Of a stretch of DNA of 64,000 nt, positions 38,801-52,482 are shown piece after piece (position 1 is the stretch's first letter; each line of letters opens with the position of its first letter). The stretch is taken from the NCBI GenBank assembly GCA_014706295.1, contig JACSVZ010000011.1, forward strand, positions 4,280,663-4,344,662. Reading direction: 5' to 3'. The notes below the pieces were generated by a model, which saw only the letters and a list, made by a program, of their open reading frames with translations, ran no database searches and was not told the DNA's origin. The position numbers and the translations under genes are program-made. Origin of the DNA: Lycocorax pyrrhopterus obiensis (lineage: Eukaryota; Chordata; Aves; Passeriformes; Paradisaeidae).

Positions 38801-40621
38801 CTATATAAAAGCCAAGTGCTCCCCGTAAATATGTGTATTTCTTATTAACCACACCCCTACAAGTTGCTAGTTTGATATAGAGTTATTCTTTTTTTTAGAT
38901 TCAGATACAGATACTTCAACTTAGTAAATTGTTTGGGGCTTGAATATTGTAGCCACGAGATTAATAGAGTTCTGTATTGGAGATGCTAATTGCTTTCTTT
39001 CTCAGAGGTGATATTTAGACCTTCACACCTCCATTTTCAGCGGAATGAGCTGGTGGTGAGCATCACTCTGGGATAAAGTGAATCAATCCCTTCTTAAGAA
39101 TGACCAATCAATCAGCATTGGAATTGTGCTAGAGCCAATGCTGCCTCTCATTTCTCATTTCATTAGTTACATTGCCAATATGAATAATTTAACTACCTAA
39201 GAAAGGCAGCAAAATGGCATTTTTTCTCAAGTTATTTCCCAAACTATGGCACAATTGGGTGTAACCAAAAACCTCTTGAGACTTTTTAGGAGGCACAGGG
39301 CAATATGAAGTCCTTTTAAGAGGGATATACTATAAATATTATCCTCATGTACATCACCCGTCATCCTTTATCTCTTGCATTCATTTCTTTGTGTTTTGTC
39401 CCATCTGGACTGCCTCTTTCAATCCTACATCGTCCCCCATTCCCACAAACTGCTCCAAGCTCTCCCTGCATCTCCTTTAGCCTTGCGGGGCGGGAGTGAG
39501 GAGCAGATTGCACACCTTTATCCTTTACACAGTAAGGACAAGATGGAAATGTATGGATTCACAGAGAGAATTTGTCCCAGAGTTTTCTCTAAGAAAGGTG
39601 TTTTTTCAGTCTAAGTATGGGTTATTCAGTACTGTGACCTGGCCACCCTCTGTGTGCTGGGGAAAGAAAACTTACATTATTTTTAGCAGAAGTCTCCCAG
39701 GGCAGGAAGGAGAGTGGGTTCCCCACACCTTACTTCGATAGCATACTAATGATCTGCAGCTTGTGAAGAAGCCTTTCAGTGCTTCGGCTTGAGGGTGTTT
39801 TATGGAGGAAGATCTGGGAAGCAGCCCAGGAATTTATCTTCTTCACGTCTCAGGGTGGAGCCAGTGCTGGAGGCAGAGCTGAGCCCTCGGCTGGTGGCAG
39901 GTACAGGACAAGGCTGGAGGAGGGAGCAGCCCCCGCCGGTGCCAACGCCTCTGCTGCACACAGGACTGCACTGCCAGCTGCTCCAGGAGTGCTCCCCGTA
40001 TTCCGTGACACTAATTTATCCTCCACTGAGGATCTGACCTGCCAGATCCCCGGCGTCTGCAATTAGGACACAGAATTCCAATATTATATCACAATAGGGG
40101 TAATTACAGTTGAGGGTGAGTGCCTGCTGTCACGCTGGTTGCTTTGTGCATATTAATTGGTTAACCTAGTGATGGCTGGCCAAATCCTTTCCTTGATCAA
40201 AAGGCACACTGAAACACAGCCGAGTATTTAAACAATGGGCTTTATAAGTACAGCGTTAGCAATCCAGCCCTTCTTAGGAAAAGAAAATGTAAAAGCAAAC
40301 ACAAACCATAAATTCTTACTGGAAATCCTTCTGGAATAACAAAGTGCAGTGGCTTATACATCAGTTATTTTTTCACAAAAGCCTTTTTCTAAAAAGAAAG
40401 AGACAATGTTAGTAAGCACAAAGAAACAGAATTTCTTGAGTTGTTTTTTTTTCAAAACCAGGATTCTGATCAATGAAGGGAGATGGAAAGCAGACAATAT
40501 TTTTAGAATCTTTGGCTTTGGGTATATGTATTTTACTATTAATTAGAAAATCCCAGACTGACTGGCATCAAGTCTCAAGTCAACTAGCATTTTCCCCACT
40601 AGGTATGTGCAACATGCATGG
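29804..40621. other. Non-coding DNA, mostly unique
   Basis: No gene is recognised in about 10.8 kb. The segment at 30300-31000 is strongly AT-rich. The segment at 34200-34850 is AT-rich but rich in homeodomain-type TAAT/ATTA cores and reads like conserved non-coding DNA (see findings). A mildly GC-rich patch lies at 39840-40060, without dense CpG. The frame at 36671-36970 (minus, 99 codons) looks somewhat protein-like but has no family I can name. Confidence 0.4.
32853..32871. repeat. (GT)n microsatellite
   Basis: About nine uninterrupted GT units. Confidence 0.9.
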
Positions 40622-40882
40622 CTTTAAACACAGAGAGAGTATGTTTAGACAGGATATTAGGAAGAAATTCTTCCCCTGTGAGGGTGGGCAGGCCCTGGCA
40701 CAGGGTGCCCAGAGCAGCTGTGGCTGCCCCTGGATCCCTGGCAGTGCCCAAGGCCAGGTTGGCCATTGGGGCTTGGAGCAGCCTGGGACAGTGGAAGGTG
40801 TCCCTGCCCATGGCAGGGGTGGCACTGGGTGGGCTTTAAGGTCCTTTCCAACCCAAACCTTTCCATGATTCTATGTTTCTAT
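40622..40882 (+). mobile_element. CR1 LINE 3' segment, youngest copy in the window
   Basis: About 260 bases match the sense strand of avian CR1 almost phrase by phrase: 'aggatattaggaagaaattc', 'ctgtgagggtgggcaggccc', 'gcccagagcagctgtggctg', 'ggaaggtgtccctgcccatg', 'gggctttaaggtcctttcca', ending in the tail 'ccatgattctatgtttctat'. The CCTGGCAGTGCCCAAGGCCA-type wording is what I associate with passerine CR1 subfamilies. The copy is 5'-truncated and contains only the non-coding 3' part, so the frames over it on both strands (for example 40473-40868 plus and 40580-40825 minus) are not genes. Confidence 0.95.
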
Positions 40883-43811
40883 AACTTTAAAACTTTACTA
40901 GCTATATGTTTGTTGTGCCTGCATAAGAAGTTCTGGAAGATTAGGTCACCAGCCTAGCGGACATAAACAATTATGGTATAGCAATGATTTATTCTCTATT
41001 GTAAATTACCTCAGAACAAACACTGCAAAGAACATTTTATAGATTATCAAAATGATACACAGTGAACCAGCTGTGTGGAAAATTATGTACAGTGGACCAC
41101 CCCTGCTTTCATCGTATATCCATAACATCCACATCTTTCTATTAATAAATATTTAATTAATAGTAGGGCCAGTGGAGCTGTTCTGGATTTAGTCACTCTA
41201 GTGGAGCACACTGATGAGCACAGATGAGCAGGAGCAGGACTGGCATCTGGCCAATAGATCACTTCAGTCACTGGCTCTCAAGTTTTATCTCTGCGGCCAA
41301 TGCTTGTGGTTTTACCCATATCAGGAACTGTTGGTAGAGACATAAATATCTTGGGCAGGGGGAACACTTTGAAATGGTCTCCAGGCCTCCACTGCTCTTT
41401 TTGCTGTACTTTCCTATCACGCCATTTTCTAAATTTTGCATTTCCACGTTCTGTCCCTCGGACACTGGTGCCAGTCACCATCTCACACCCCCCACTAGCA
41501 CAAGCTGAAGCATTCAGAGAACTACAACAAGTCCCTGAGAACGATGGGGCTCACCTTAAAAAGAGCAGCACTTGTGTCCCTTTCACATGGACTCAAGAAC
41601 TATTCGAATCCATGGCCCATTTGTAGAACTTCTTCAGTGGAGTAGATGATTGGTGTCTTAATTTCATTTGATTCTTAGAGATAAACTGTAACACGATAAT
41701 ATAATAAATAAAAGTTATATCCACAAATATCCCCCTTTGCCACCTGGGGAAATGTTTCAGTTGTCAGTTTTGTTAATACCATTGAAGAACCCATTTCCTG
41801 GGAAAGAGTGATGGACACGAGTGACGTTATGGGGACTCTATTTAGCAGTGGGAAATTACATTTGCACTCTGGGGTTTCTACAGCAGAAAAAAATATTATA
41901 AAAGGAAACAAAAAGAAAGTTCAGGGTTTCAGGACAACACCTATTTGCTCTGTCTGTGTGTAGACTATCAATCAGCTTGGAAATTACACAGCTGTGAACA
42001 AAGCCAACCATTTCTCAACAGTGACATTCCCCTACTGTCTCCCAGCAACTTCCCCCAAGCACACACTTCAAAATACAGCAATGGCACATTGCTCATGCAC
42101 TTTTTGCTTTCTGTGACAAACTTTTTATCAAGTTTAATGGCAGAATATACAGGCAAGCATGTATATAAAAGATTGTCAGTTGCCTTCTTTGTTTAAAAAC
42201 CAGGTAACTCATACTTGGCAGGGCTTTCTGCTGTTAGCCTCAATCTTGCCCTTCCCACCTTGCCAGTTTTAGCTTAGTGGTGTACCTGGGCTTGATAATA
42301 GGAGCCATGGGAGTCACTTTATAAAGCCAGGAAATCAAAGGCAGATGTTAAACACAAATTGTACCAATCAAACAGAGCTCACAAAAGAGTAGAACTCTCT
42401 CCTGTAATTCTATTTGAACAAACGTGTCAAATACAGGGGCTGGTAGAAATATCATCTTCATCAGGTTCCACTCTCATCAGCTGCCCTGCATTTAATCCCT
42501 TCACTGCTCATCAGTGCCATCCCTCGATTGTGAAATCACCTGGAAAGACACAATCAAGCCTAACAATCCTTTGCAAAGGGACAGCAAGCTCTGAACTGCC
42601 CACCAGCAGCTTCAGTGTGGCAATTTCCCTGATGGCACCTCCCTAGCAGGTGACTTTAGGAGCTCACTCTGATTTGCTTGTGTCCTCTTCCTCATGCCAA
42701 TCATCCAGCCAAAACTGCAAAATATGCTGTGCTTTGGAGATGAAAATGTGAGGGAGAGTGGATGGATTCCCAGCCTCCCTGCTCAGGTGACGCCTGTGTC
42801 AGTCTGGGGCTGTCCAGGCTCTGTGCACACCCCCATCCTGATCTCCTGCACAAGCCCTGCACCCCACTGGCTTGCAGGGTGAAAACTCCTCCAGCAGCTC
42901 TCAATTCCAAACACATTTCTCATCTTCTGGGACAAGGTAGAGGGCTCTGCCTGCTCAGCCTGCAATCCAGTCTGGCATTTACAAGTTTGTTAATTTGTCT
43001 TCTGGTAATGTTGGGTTTGCAGGGGGTTATTTATACTGAGAATATTATTTCCCAAAATAAACCTTAATTTAACAGTTTATTCCAGCAAAGGGTCTTAGCT
43101 GACCTGACTTAGCTGGCTTTTCCCACAGGCTCTGAGTTAGTGGAGTCTTCAAAGAGTTGGTTTAAAGGCCACTGAAGGCAAGAGAACGATGGGCATTGAG
43201 TACAAACAAAGCCAGGCAGTGAACAGGGAAAATACCCAAATATTATAGAAGTGTTCTGTGTTGGGATAACTCCACCTGTCATGTTTGCAGCATTTCTGAG
43301 AACTGTAATTGGGCCTGAGATAAAACTGTCACAGCTTTGTAGCTGCAATGCATTGAAGGTTTGTGCAGAGGGTTTGTGCATCCTGAAGAATTGGCCTAAT
43401 CTCTTTTGTTTTTAGAACCATGAAGGCAAGAGCTAGTCAAACCATGGCTGTCAGCTGCCTTTACCAAATGCAGTACCTTGGCTGTATTTAATAGAAGAAA
43501 GCCTAAGCTGTTCTACATGTGTGGGACTATAAAAATAAGATTATTGTTGTTCCATGGCCTTACATTGCATCTAAAACTTGACTTAGTGTTCTTGTAGTGT
43601 TAATAAAAAGAACTTGTAAATCCAGTTGGTTTTGGTAATATGAGTGATGCCTGTAAAATACTTTTGCTTTATTAAAAGTGTTTACAAAAAAAACCCAGAT
43701 GGAAAATGCTATTCCAGAATGGCCATAACAGGAAATTGATTTTGAACCCTTATATTGTGATTGCCAAAAACACAATTTCAGTAATCCCAGTTCTGATTCT
43801 ACCTTAATTTT
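40883..43811. other. Non-coding DNA, no gene seen
   Basis: Unique sequence. Frames such as 41300-41626 and 42359-42646 lack recognisable features. I saw no repeat family. Confidence 0.45.
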
Positions 43812-44045
43812 CTACAAGTGTAGCTCCATTTATTTAAGTGGAACCATCTTGTTTTGTTCTCATTAAACAGATCCAAAATCTAGTGAGACAGAGAATTTTA
43901 AAGCTTTATTCAAAGCTCATTGAAGTCAATGAGATACTACCCCTTGACATAAAGCAACCCAAATAATTCCAGAATTTGTGCTAATAGGTGATACTCGTTA
44001 CACCAGTTGTATACCTGTTTAACTTCATTGATTTCAAATGCATTA
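43812..44045. repeat. Old palindromic amniote repeat, diverged
   Basis: Several phrases typical of the sauropsid palindromic element appear within about 230 bases: 'tgtagctccatttatttaag' near 43819, 'gctcattgaagtcaatgaga' near 43916, 'cgttacaccagttgta' near 43995, and 'aacttcattgatttcaaatg' near 44021. The mirrored 'ttgaagtcaat' and 'attgatttcaa' phrases are what an inverted-repeat element would leave. Two overlapping or nested copies are possible given the length. Confidence 0.45.
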
Positions 44046-46837
44046 CTGAGCGTTAGGTTAATTATTTTTAGCGTAAGGCAAGGCTTTCAAAATCACCATG
44101 GGAAGAATAAGTTCAAATGTAACACAAAACCACAGTTAAAGAACAGATTTCTCAATTTTCTTCAATTTAGCATCAGTCCCTCATGTGACCCCATCCTATT
44201 GCTTAATGCACTTTTAAAATCCACTCTGATTTCCCAGTGATGAAGGCATAGCAGAACATAACACTGTTTTGCTTTAGGTCTGGTCAAGGGAAATACAGAG
44301 TTTTAAAATCTCTAAACGTGCTGTGTTGGAAACACTGCATTTTCCTTTTTTCCTCAGTGCTGTTTTCAGTCTCAGTGATGCTCCTGAGCTAAACCCATGA
44401 TAGCTCTCAACCTCTCACCCTTTCAGAAGAAGGAATATCCATGGAAAAAAACACTTCTCAGAACGAGGATGTTTGGCTTAACCCACCTATCAGCAGTCTG
44501 ACTTTTTAGCATTTTATTGTATTGGAAAGATGTCCCAAATATTAGACATAATTAACGATCAAGCCAGGAGAAATTTGTGATACGTCAGCCACATAGAGCC
44601 TGATCCTGCTGTAATGCTGGAACTGCATCCCACAGTGTCCTTAGACTGTGTCATATGAGCTCAGGAGTGTACCTGTGGCACTGCAAAGCCCTGACCCACA
44701 ATTTCAGAGGGAAGGAGATCATACCTGCAAGCCAAAAACCACTCATCTCCACCTCGCCCATCCTCACTTCAGACCTGAACAGGATGTGCACAGATTGATG
44801 CATCTGCACAGCTGCTCATCATGATGCTTTGGCTCTTGCACCCAGCTGTGGAGGAAATCTGCCTGGATTTTACTGCTAGGGCTGATGGCAATTTGATTGT
44901 AAAACAACACTGCAGAAAATCTCCCCGAACACAAACTCCCCACCTCAAATCCTTTCCAGCCAACCAGCCTCCTGTGTTCTTATCCAGATCTTCCCAAAAG
45001 GATGTGCTGTTCTTAAAGGGAAAACTTTGACATTCGAATCTGAACTGTCTACAGTGAAAATAAACAATTTTGGCCAGTTGCAGATCTGTCAGGCTGCATT
45101 TAGAGTGAGGTGTTTCAGACGCTTTGCACTGACCCAGCTTGGGCAAGGCAAGCACTGAGCACTGCTGCAGCTGCTGCCAGCAGCTCCCAGACATCACACC
45201 CTGAGCTCTGGGCAGCAGCACAGCTCACCTTCCTGAGCCTTTTTTAGCCTGCCTACTAGCAGGTCTCTAGATAACGAGGTGGATAACATTTTCCTCCATC
45301 ATACAAAGCTTGAAAGTTCTTCCTTGCAATTTGGTGAAAGTAAACATCAGGTTGGCCTGTCCGACAGAGACGACTGGGACTTTTGGAACCTGTTCTCCAT
45401 CTGCAGGTGTAACTTCTCTTGACTTTGGGAGTTTTTGTTGCACAGGCATCTTGGGATTTTCCCTTTAAACAACGAATTGTACTCTGCTGAATCTCAATTA
45501 ATGGTACTCGTATTTAAATAATATATGTTCACATTTTTAAATTTTCAAATGTGTCATGCTGATGATTCAAGATTTACCTGGGAGATAGTTTAAATAAATT
45601 ACTTTGCATGCAGTTGTTCACTTAAATTATAAGTACCCATTACTCTCTATTTCATTTTTAACAAGTTCATCATCCACTCAAAGAAATGCCAGACAGCTCA
45701 GGCTGGAAAACTGATTTATCTGGCATATGCAAAGATGGACTCCTTGCAGCTTGGGTTTCATAATCAGAGCAGAAACATATTAAGGGTAGGTGTCATATTC
45801 CTTGATGTTTGCAAAAACTGTCAGAAGCCTGCATGCATTATGGACTCTCCTTTTGTTACACTACAATCTTCCAGCTCCCAAAGCAATTTATGTGCATATG
45901 CAGGACCAGCTCCTGAGCTCTTAACTCAGGTAAACCCTGTGGATTTCTGCAGCGTCTCACCTTAATAAGGACTTCCAGGTTCAATCCCTGAAAATAAAAG
46001 GAAAAATTCTATGGACTGAATATATTTTACAGTGAATAATTATTTAGGGAATTCAGTATTAAAATATTGTTTTAGAACTATAGGCACCATTGGAATATCA
46101 AACCAGGATCTGGCTAAGTAATATTTGGATTAGCCTAGCATTGCTATTTCTATACACTAAAGAGATAAGTGGTACAGCTTTCATTTCTTTTCTTTTCCAT
46201 TTTTTATGCTTCCTCTAAGAATAGCTTGACTCAGAGGACACTAAGACGAAAGATATTTGTTTTAATCTTTGACAATATGGTCCTTTATGCTGTGGGTTTA
46301 AGGGAGTCTAAAACATTGAAGGAAGATTTTGAAAAGTGTTTTGCCGCCAAATGATGTTGCTGGGCCCCTGGTGGGCTTCTCAGAAGTGCTGAGATGCCTG
46401 ACCCAATGTTTTCTACTTTTCTCCTTCTGCAAGCCAAGTTCATCCTCTGCAACTTCCAGTTGATGGTAGGGCAGGTCCTGACCTCCCACCACTGAAAAGG
46501 CTGAAGGAGCAGAGTAAAACATAATTATTTTGGATTCATTGCAAGAAATGCCTGCTGTGATTTTAGGGGCAGTTAACAACCTTTAGAATTCACCTTGTGT
46601 CAAGATTCAGGGAAAATCACAGGCCTATTGTCTGAGATGAGCCAATAATAAGTTTATTGGTTAAAGTAAAAAAACACGTAGAATTTAAATTAAATTTTCA
46701 GTCTTTACAATGAAGTATCACTGCAAACTTTGTAAGTCCCTCCTCTGGTCAGGGGGGCAGTGGGAGAAAAATGACCACAGGAGTGGTAAATAACCTAATC
46801 AAATCATTTTATTTGTAACTGGTTATTGCAATAGCAT
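44046..46837. other. Non-coding DNA, no gene established
   Basis: Unique sequence. The 150-codon frame at 44769-45221 (minus) is cysteine- and serine-rich with no domain I can name. A short minus frame at 45267-45449 has an ATG and a plausible-looking protein (see findings), but nothing around it supports a gene. Confidence 0.4.
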
Positions 46838-46988
46838 TCATAGGTTCATAGAATCGTGGAATGGTTTGCTTGGGAAGGAAGCTTAAAGCTCATCCCATTC
46901 CACCCCCTGCCACGGGCAGGGACACCTCCCACTATCCCTGGTTGCTCCAAGCCCTGTCCAACCTGGCCTTGGACACTGCCACTCCCAA
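46838..46988 (-). mobile_element. CR1 LINE 3'-end fragment, antisense
   Basis: The plus strand reads 'tcatagaatcgtggaatggt', 'cattccaccccctgccacgg', 'gcagggacacctcccactat', 'ggttgctccaagccctgtcc', 'aacctggccttggacactgc'. This is the reverse complement of the avian CR1 3' end. About 150 bases survive, moderately diverged. Confidence 0.93.
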
Positions 46989-47970
46989 TGCACATAATAT
47001 AAACACCCAGCAGCACAGAAGCTTTACAATTCTGCTGCTGATGAAGTTCATGCCCAGATTTTTAAGACTTAGCTATCCTTGCTAACACAGCTCCTGTTTG
47101 TCCTGTCAATTACTTCAATGTAACTGTCTACTTACCCATGTAAATCAGCATCTCAGGGTTCAAGTTCATGAACTATGCAGATTCTTAATAAATAAAAGCT
47201 TCCATAAGCTTTTAATTGCTTTGAAGAACCCCTAGGAGAGGATCAGCCACAAAACTCGTGTAATATCCTGTTGCCTTGGGGCAGAGCACTTCCCACTCCT
47301 CTGCCTTTAGTTTGCTGATCAGCCATGCGCAATCTGGCCTTAAACTGGCAGCGTGATCCTCATTTTCCCAAAGTGGAGGACTTTTGCAATCAGCTGCTTC
47401 TATTTATGTAGACAATAACAGACATGATCAATGAATAACACTTAGGCTCTCTTTTAAGACAGATCTATTTTCAGCTGGCACACAAAGAGCTGCTTGTCAC
47501 CATCTTCCTGGTGTTTGCCAGCTCAGCATTACCCCGAGCAGGCACAAAACAGGAAAGAGGGCAGGCAATGCGAGCACAGAATCGTCCTGTTTGTGTCCCT
47601 GCACTGCTCCTGGTGGGAAGCACTGTCAGAACCAGACCCACACTCAATGGGAAAACACCACGAACACTGAACCATGAGTTCTGCAACACTGGAGAGGAGC
47701 TGGGTGCATTTTCCACTTGGGATAGATTTAGCGTGCAGGACTGTGGCATTAAGAGGCACAGGAAGCTATAAAACCTCCGTGTCAGATATTAGAAGCAGCC
47801 TTTGGTTGTAGGGAAGATTTTTTAGGGTAAATTAATCCTGTAAGGGAGCTAACTTGGGGACCTCTCCATTCCATGGCAGCCAGGGTTTCACTCACACCCT
47901 TGCATTGGCAAGAGGCACTGTCTGTCTCAGGGATTTATGGGTGCAGATGGTAGAACAAGAATGTTGCACC

Positions 47971-48021
47971 CCATCTGTCTGTCTTTCTGTCTCTCTGCCT
48001 CTCTGTCTCTCTTCCTCTCCC
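47971..48021. repeat. Imperfect (TCTG/TCTC)n pyrimidine tract
   Basis: Alternating 'tctg' and 'tctc' units run for about 50 bases with few purines. It is low-complexity sequence. Confidence 0.85.
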
Positions 48022-51000
48022 ACCCCAAAGGAATAAGTCCACAAACAATGTGATGAACTGCAGTGTAATTCTCTTTTCTTACCATTATTGATATCCTGGG
48101 CAGTCATTGCTCGCACATGCAGAACAGACAGAAGGTACCTGGCTGAAAATTTCAGATTATATGATTTTGGTAGCTGTAAGTACCCATTTAGACCCATACT
48201 GTCTTGATTTCAGCTATGCTCGAAACATATGTATAATTCATTAGTCTTCATCTTAAACCTTCAGCTCCTGAGTAACTTGTCAGGTTTTATTCTTGGTCAA
48301 TATATCAGGAGCAATGATGTTCTGTGCATAAGATTAAAACAGGATAAATGATATTTAGTGCTAATTTAAAAAAAAAAATCTTCAGTGGGCACAGATTCTC
48401 TTCCAATCTGTTCTGGTTTTGCTTTTGGCAATAAAATTTTATTGTAGCTTAGGAGTTCTCTTCTGAAAGAAATAGCCCTTATTCATCTTCCCTACTTTTG
48501 GCAGTGCTAAGAATGAGTTTAATGGATAATGCAGAAAGCTAATTTCAGAGAAGTTACTTAAAAATACACCAGGTGAAGGTATCCATTAGAAAGCCAGTCC
48601 CATTTCAGGTCCTTTCATGTAAAAACACCACCACAGCTTTTCAGGGGTCACCTCAAAACAGGGGATGTTGCTGCAGATCTCTCGCAGCTGGCTGCACACC
48701 CGTGTCCCCTGTCACTCACCTGGGAAAGGAGACATCTCTTGGTAGCTGTGTCCAGCTACAAGACAGAAAGGCTGGGGCATCCCCAGATGCTGGAGTGGGG
48801 TGGGGTTGTCTTCTGGGGTCTGCCCACAGGTGAAGTTGTAGGAAGTCTGCATAAAGGTGTCATGGGCCCACTAGGACTGCTAACAAACTCTCTCATCAGA
48901 CTGAGGATACTCGTACTTTGATTTAGGTAGATTTCATTTCATAGAATAAGCAGAAAGTCTTGAAAAAACATCTAGTTTTTGTATGTGAACATTCAGGGAA
49001 AGGTTAGAGAATAATGACTCATTTGTGATGGCTCCAGACTGATTCCGTTCAGTTTTGGCAGAAGGTTCTGCTCATTTCTGTCGCTGAATCCTAACTCTCC
49101 ATATTACACTTTCTGTGGGAGATCTGTTAACATGATTGCTAATAAGATATTGTTCTTTTTCCTTTGTCAGTTTTTCAGAGAAAAGACAGATACTTGATTT
49201 TTTTTATTTTTTTTTTTTAAAGAAGTCTTTCTAAGGGAGTACAAATTAATGTGGAATCTATCAAATGAGAGGGAAGCTAAAAGGGAATGAAGGGAGTGAG
49301 GCTAAATGTGCTCACAGGAGGCTTTCTTTTTCTTGCAAAGAAAGGTGACAGCTAGGAAGGGAATAGCTCTGGGACATGATCCTTGCAGGCTCTGTATGCA
49401 ACACCTGCACGTACAGAGCGTACAGACATCATCTTGAACAACCTGAATAAAGACCAGGCTGATCTGCAGCCTCTATGATAGACTGACTTCAGTGTGAGCT
49501 ATTTATAAATCATTCTTTCATTCTCAACAATGCTTTGGCTGGAGCCAGAAAGGACAGAGCTCCTGGCAGCCTGGCCCCTTGCCTAGTGTGCTGTGACTGG
49601 CATGTAATCTGTCACTCCCCATCATCTGTGGGGTGGTGATAGGAAAATAATGCTCCTCAGCTTGCCTTAGATCACACATTACTCTCCTGAATACAGCTCC
49701 CTAAAGCTGTGAAATGGCCTTTAGAAAGTGTCTTTGTTCATTCTTTTATACAGGAGAATGGGAATAAATGATAAACAGGCTGGAGGGAAGGAGAGCAAAA
49801 CACACATTAGAGACCTGATGAGAGAAATTGGCTACGAGTGAGACTTCGGTGTGATCCAATGACCTTTCTGTGAAGAAAACCCGTGGTGAATATGAGAGAC
49901 AGAGAGGTGCAAGAGCTGGGCTGGGCACTGGCTTGGGCACTGGCTGTGAATGGCATTTCCTGAGCTTTAATCAGGGTTTAACCAGTCATGTTTAGTTTAT
50001 CCCCAGGAAATCAGTCTCCTTCCATCTCTCCACTCTTTAGCAAATAAAATTCCCCATGTGAAATTCCTCTGTAGCAAACGTGTGGCATAACAGGGTCGCA
50101 CTTCCATCTGGTGACTTGGGAGTCACAGCAATACAAATCCCGTCACAGTAATACTATAATACAACAAATACACCAACCATGGACCTTGGTTACACTGATC
50201 TTCTACAAAAACAGATCTTTCTGGATGAGTTGAGGATCACAGTTCTTAAAAACAAAAATACACTAAATATTCTTCTTTCAGGCCATTTTATTTTGATGAC
50301 TTGTTTACATTCCTTTTATGCTTTAAAAACCTCTCTAAGATTTGCAGAGATGCCACATTAAATTCCTTCTCTCTCACTCCTCCAGCACTCCCTGGGTCCA
50401 GGGCACCAATCCTCTTTGTTTCTTGTTTTGTATACAGTGAAGTTGCTGATGATCTTTAGAATATTATAATGCTCTGCCTGAGGTCTTAACCTTGCTGCCT
50501 CAAACGACATTTATGTAAATTTTCACCAGAAGTTTAGGGCAACTGTCTTTTCTTCCTTAATAACATGTCATACTGACGTGGCTTTATTTGTATTTCATAA
50601 AGAGATGATTGATTAAAGAGGCCAAAATTAATTTAGACTGATATTCACCGGACTTCTCACTGGAGACACTGCAATATGAGCCCCCATATTTTGCATTTTA
50701 ATTCGCTTCTCAATAAAATTTATGTCTCCACAATCTCGCTGACCCTTCTTATGGTTCACTACACAAATTCCTGAATGTCTTCTCACCATGTCTCCCTCTT
50801 TCCAAGCCAGGATGTTGCAGGGGAACTCCAGGAAGGAGGTGAGATGCCCCCCAGGCTCGGGAGAGGCTTCCCCGGCAATCGGAGGTGCTCCCCTCCCCTG
50901 GTCAGCTGCATTTGCACCAGTTTGCTCCAGCAGAAATGTGCAGGTGCACAGCAGGTGACGCCCTGAGGGGTCCCATTCCTCCTAGGACAGGGCTGCCAGT

Positions 51001-52453
51001 GGCTGGGATGGAGGCAGAATCCAAACCAGACCCGTTTTATTCATGTAGATAAATGCCATGTCCACTGAAAGCCTATCTCATTATTCATGTTTGAGTCTAC
51101 TTATCCTCTGAGCTCCCTTCACGTTCTTTATTGTTCTCCCTGTGTAGTTAGGAAATACATTTGAGCTCAGATTTATACTGGCACAGACATCAGAGCACTG
51201 ACCCACGACGCCCAATGTAACAGGTTGTTTCTTTTGTACCACAATAAAAGACCCTGATTTATTCTCAGTTTACCTACTAGGAGAGAAGAAAATATGGAGG
51301 CTAAAACTACTTGGGTGCCTTCCAAAAATGTGGCTGATTTTACTCAGGTCAGAGTCCAGAAACACTGTGTCAGACATTATTATTATTATTACTTTATGGT
51401 AAATGTCCCCACAGCCCTGCAGAGAGCTGAAGCATCTCAGGTGGTGCAACAATTTCCAGGATATCTTGTCTCAAAAACAGGGTTTCCCAGAACGGCTGGG
51501 AGCAGAAGAAATTCCACTTTAAAACTGGACTGAATGATCAGAAACATTACACAGAAATAAAATTCCCACAGAATGGAGCCTGGCCATTTCTCAGAGGTGC
51601 TTATCATCTCTCCAGACATGGCAGATCACAGATGGAGGAGCCACTAGAGCAGTTTGTGTCTGAATTTGTGTCCTTTCCTCTGCCTCTAAGAAAATTCTGG
51701 AAGTTTGCTAAAATGAATATTTTACCTGCTCCCTACCTTCTAAGGACCTGTCTGTCCTCCATGCCATCAGTCCTGCCAAATTCTTGCTTTGCCTTACTCC
51801 TCCAGGAACCTCGAGGTTCCCTTTTCCCTGCCAGGTGCTGTGAGGGTGGGAAGAGGGATTTACTCCCTGCTGGAGACAGCTCCGAGCGCTCAGACTGCAG
51901 CCACTCCTGATGGCAAAACGATCTCTGGGAATGTGGAAATAATGGAAATAACCAGCTCCAATAACTAGCTTGAAGACAGCATGTCAGTAGCTGGCATGCA
52001 GGAGTATGCAGCATTTGTCCCTGTGATTTGCAGGATAAATCAAACACCTTGGTTTATGTTTCATTGTAAAAGGCTTCTTTTGTGTACAGCTCCTCACACG
52101 CAGTTCTTAGCACTATTTAGGGATTATCTGAGGGCCCATTACCACCTCTGGGAGAGGTAATGAGGGGATGCTGGAGATTCTCCTGCTACCCATGCTCGTG
52201 GGGAACAGAACAAAAGGGTCACCTAAGTTACTGTAGAGGGTTCCCTATGAAAGAGGAATGCTGGTTACAGGCACAGGCTGAAAAAAGGACCTACCAAAAT
52301 GAAGTTATACATTTGTTCAGGCTCCTTTCATTTAAAGAAAAAGACAAATCCCAGTTCTTTGCAGAGGCTTCAAGGCAAGGACCTACCTATTGTCACTGGA
52401 AACCAGAGGTTCGTGTGGAGTAACCTCATAAGGAAGCTGGAAGTTTTTCAAGA

Positions 52454-52482
52454 GAAAAAAAAAAAAAAAAACAAAAAAAAAT
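52454..52482. repeat. A-rich low-complexity run
   Basis: A run of 17 A is followed by C and eight further A. No SINE-like body is visible upstream, so I do not call a retroposon. Confidence 0.85.

Noticed and set aside
40473..40868. 131-codon plus frame and several minus frames at 40.6-40.87 kb.
   Set aside because: They fall within the non-coding 3' part of a CR1 LINE.
44769..45221. 150-codon minus-strand frame, cysteine-rich.
   Set aside because: Cysteines have no regular spacing, and no signal peptide or domain is visible.
48940..48975. 'tttcatagaataag', recalling an antisense CR1 tail.
   Set aside because: Too short, and the following bases do not continue the CR1 pattern.
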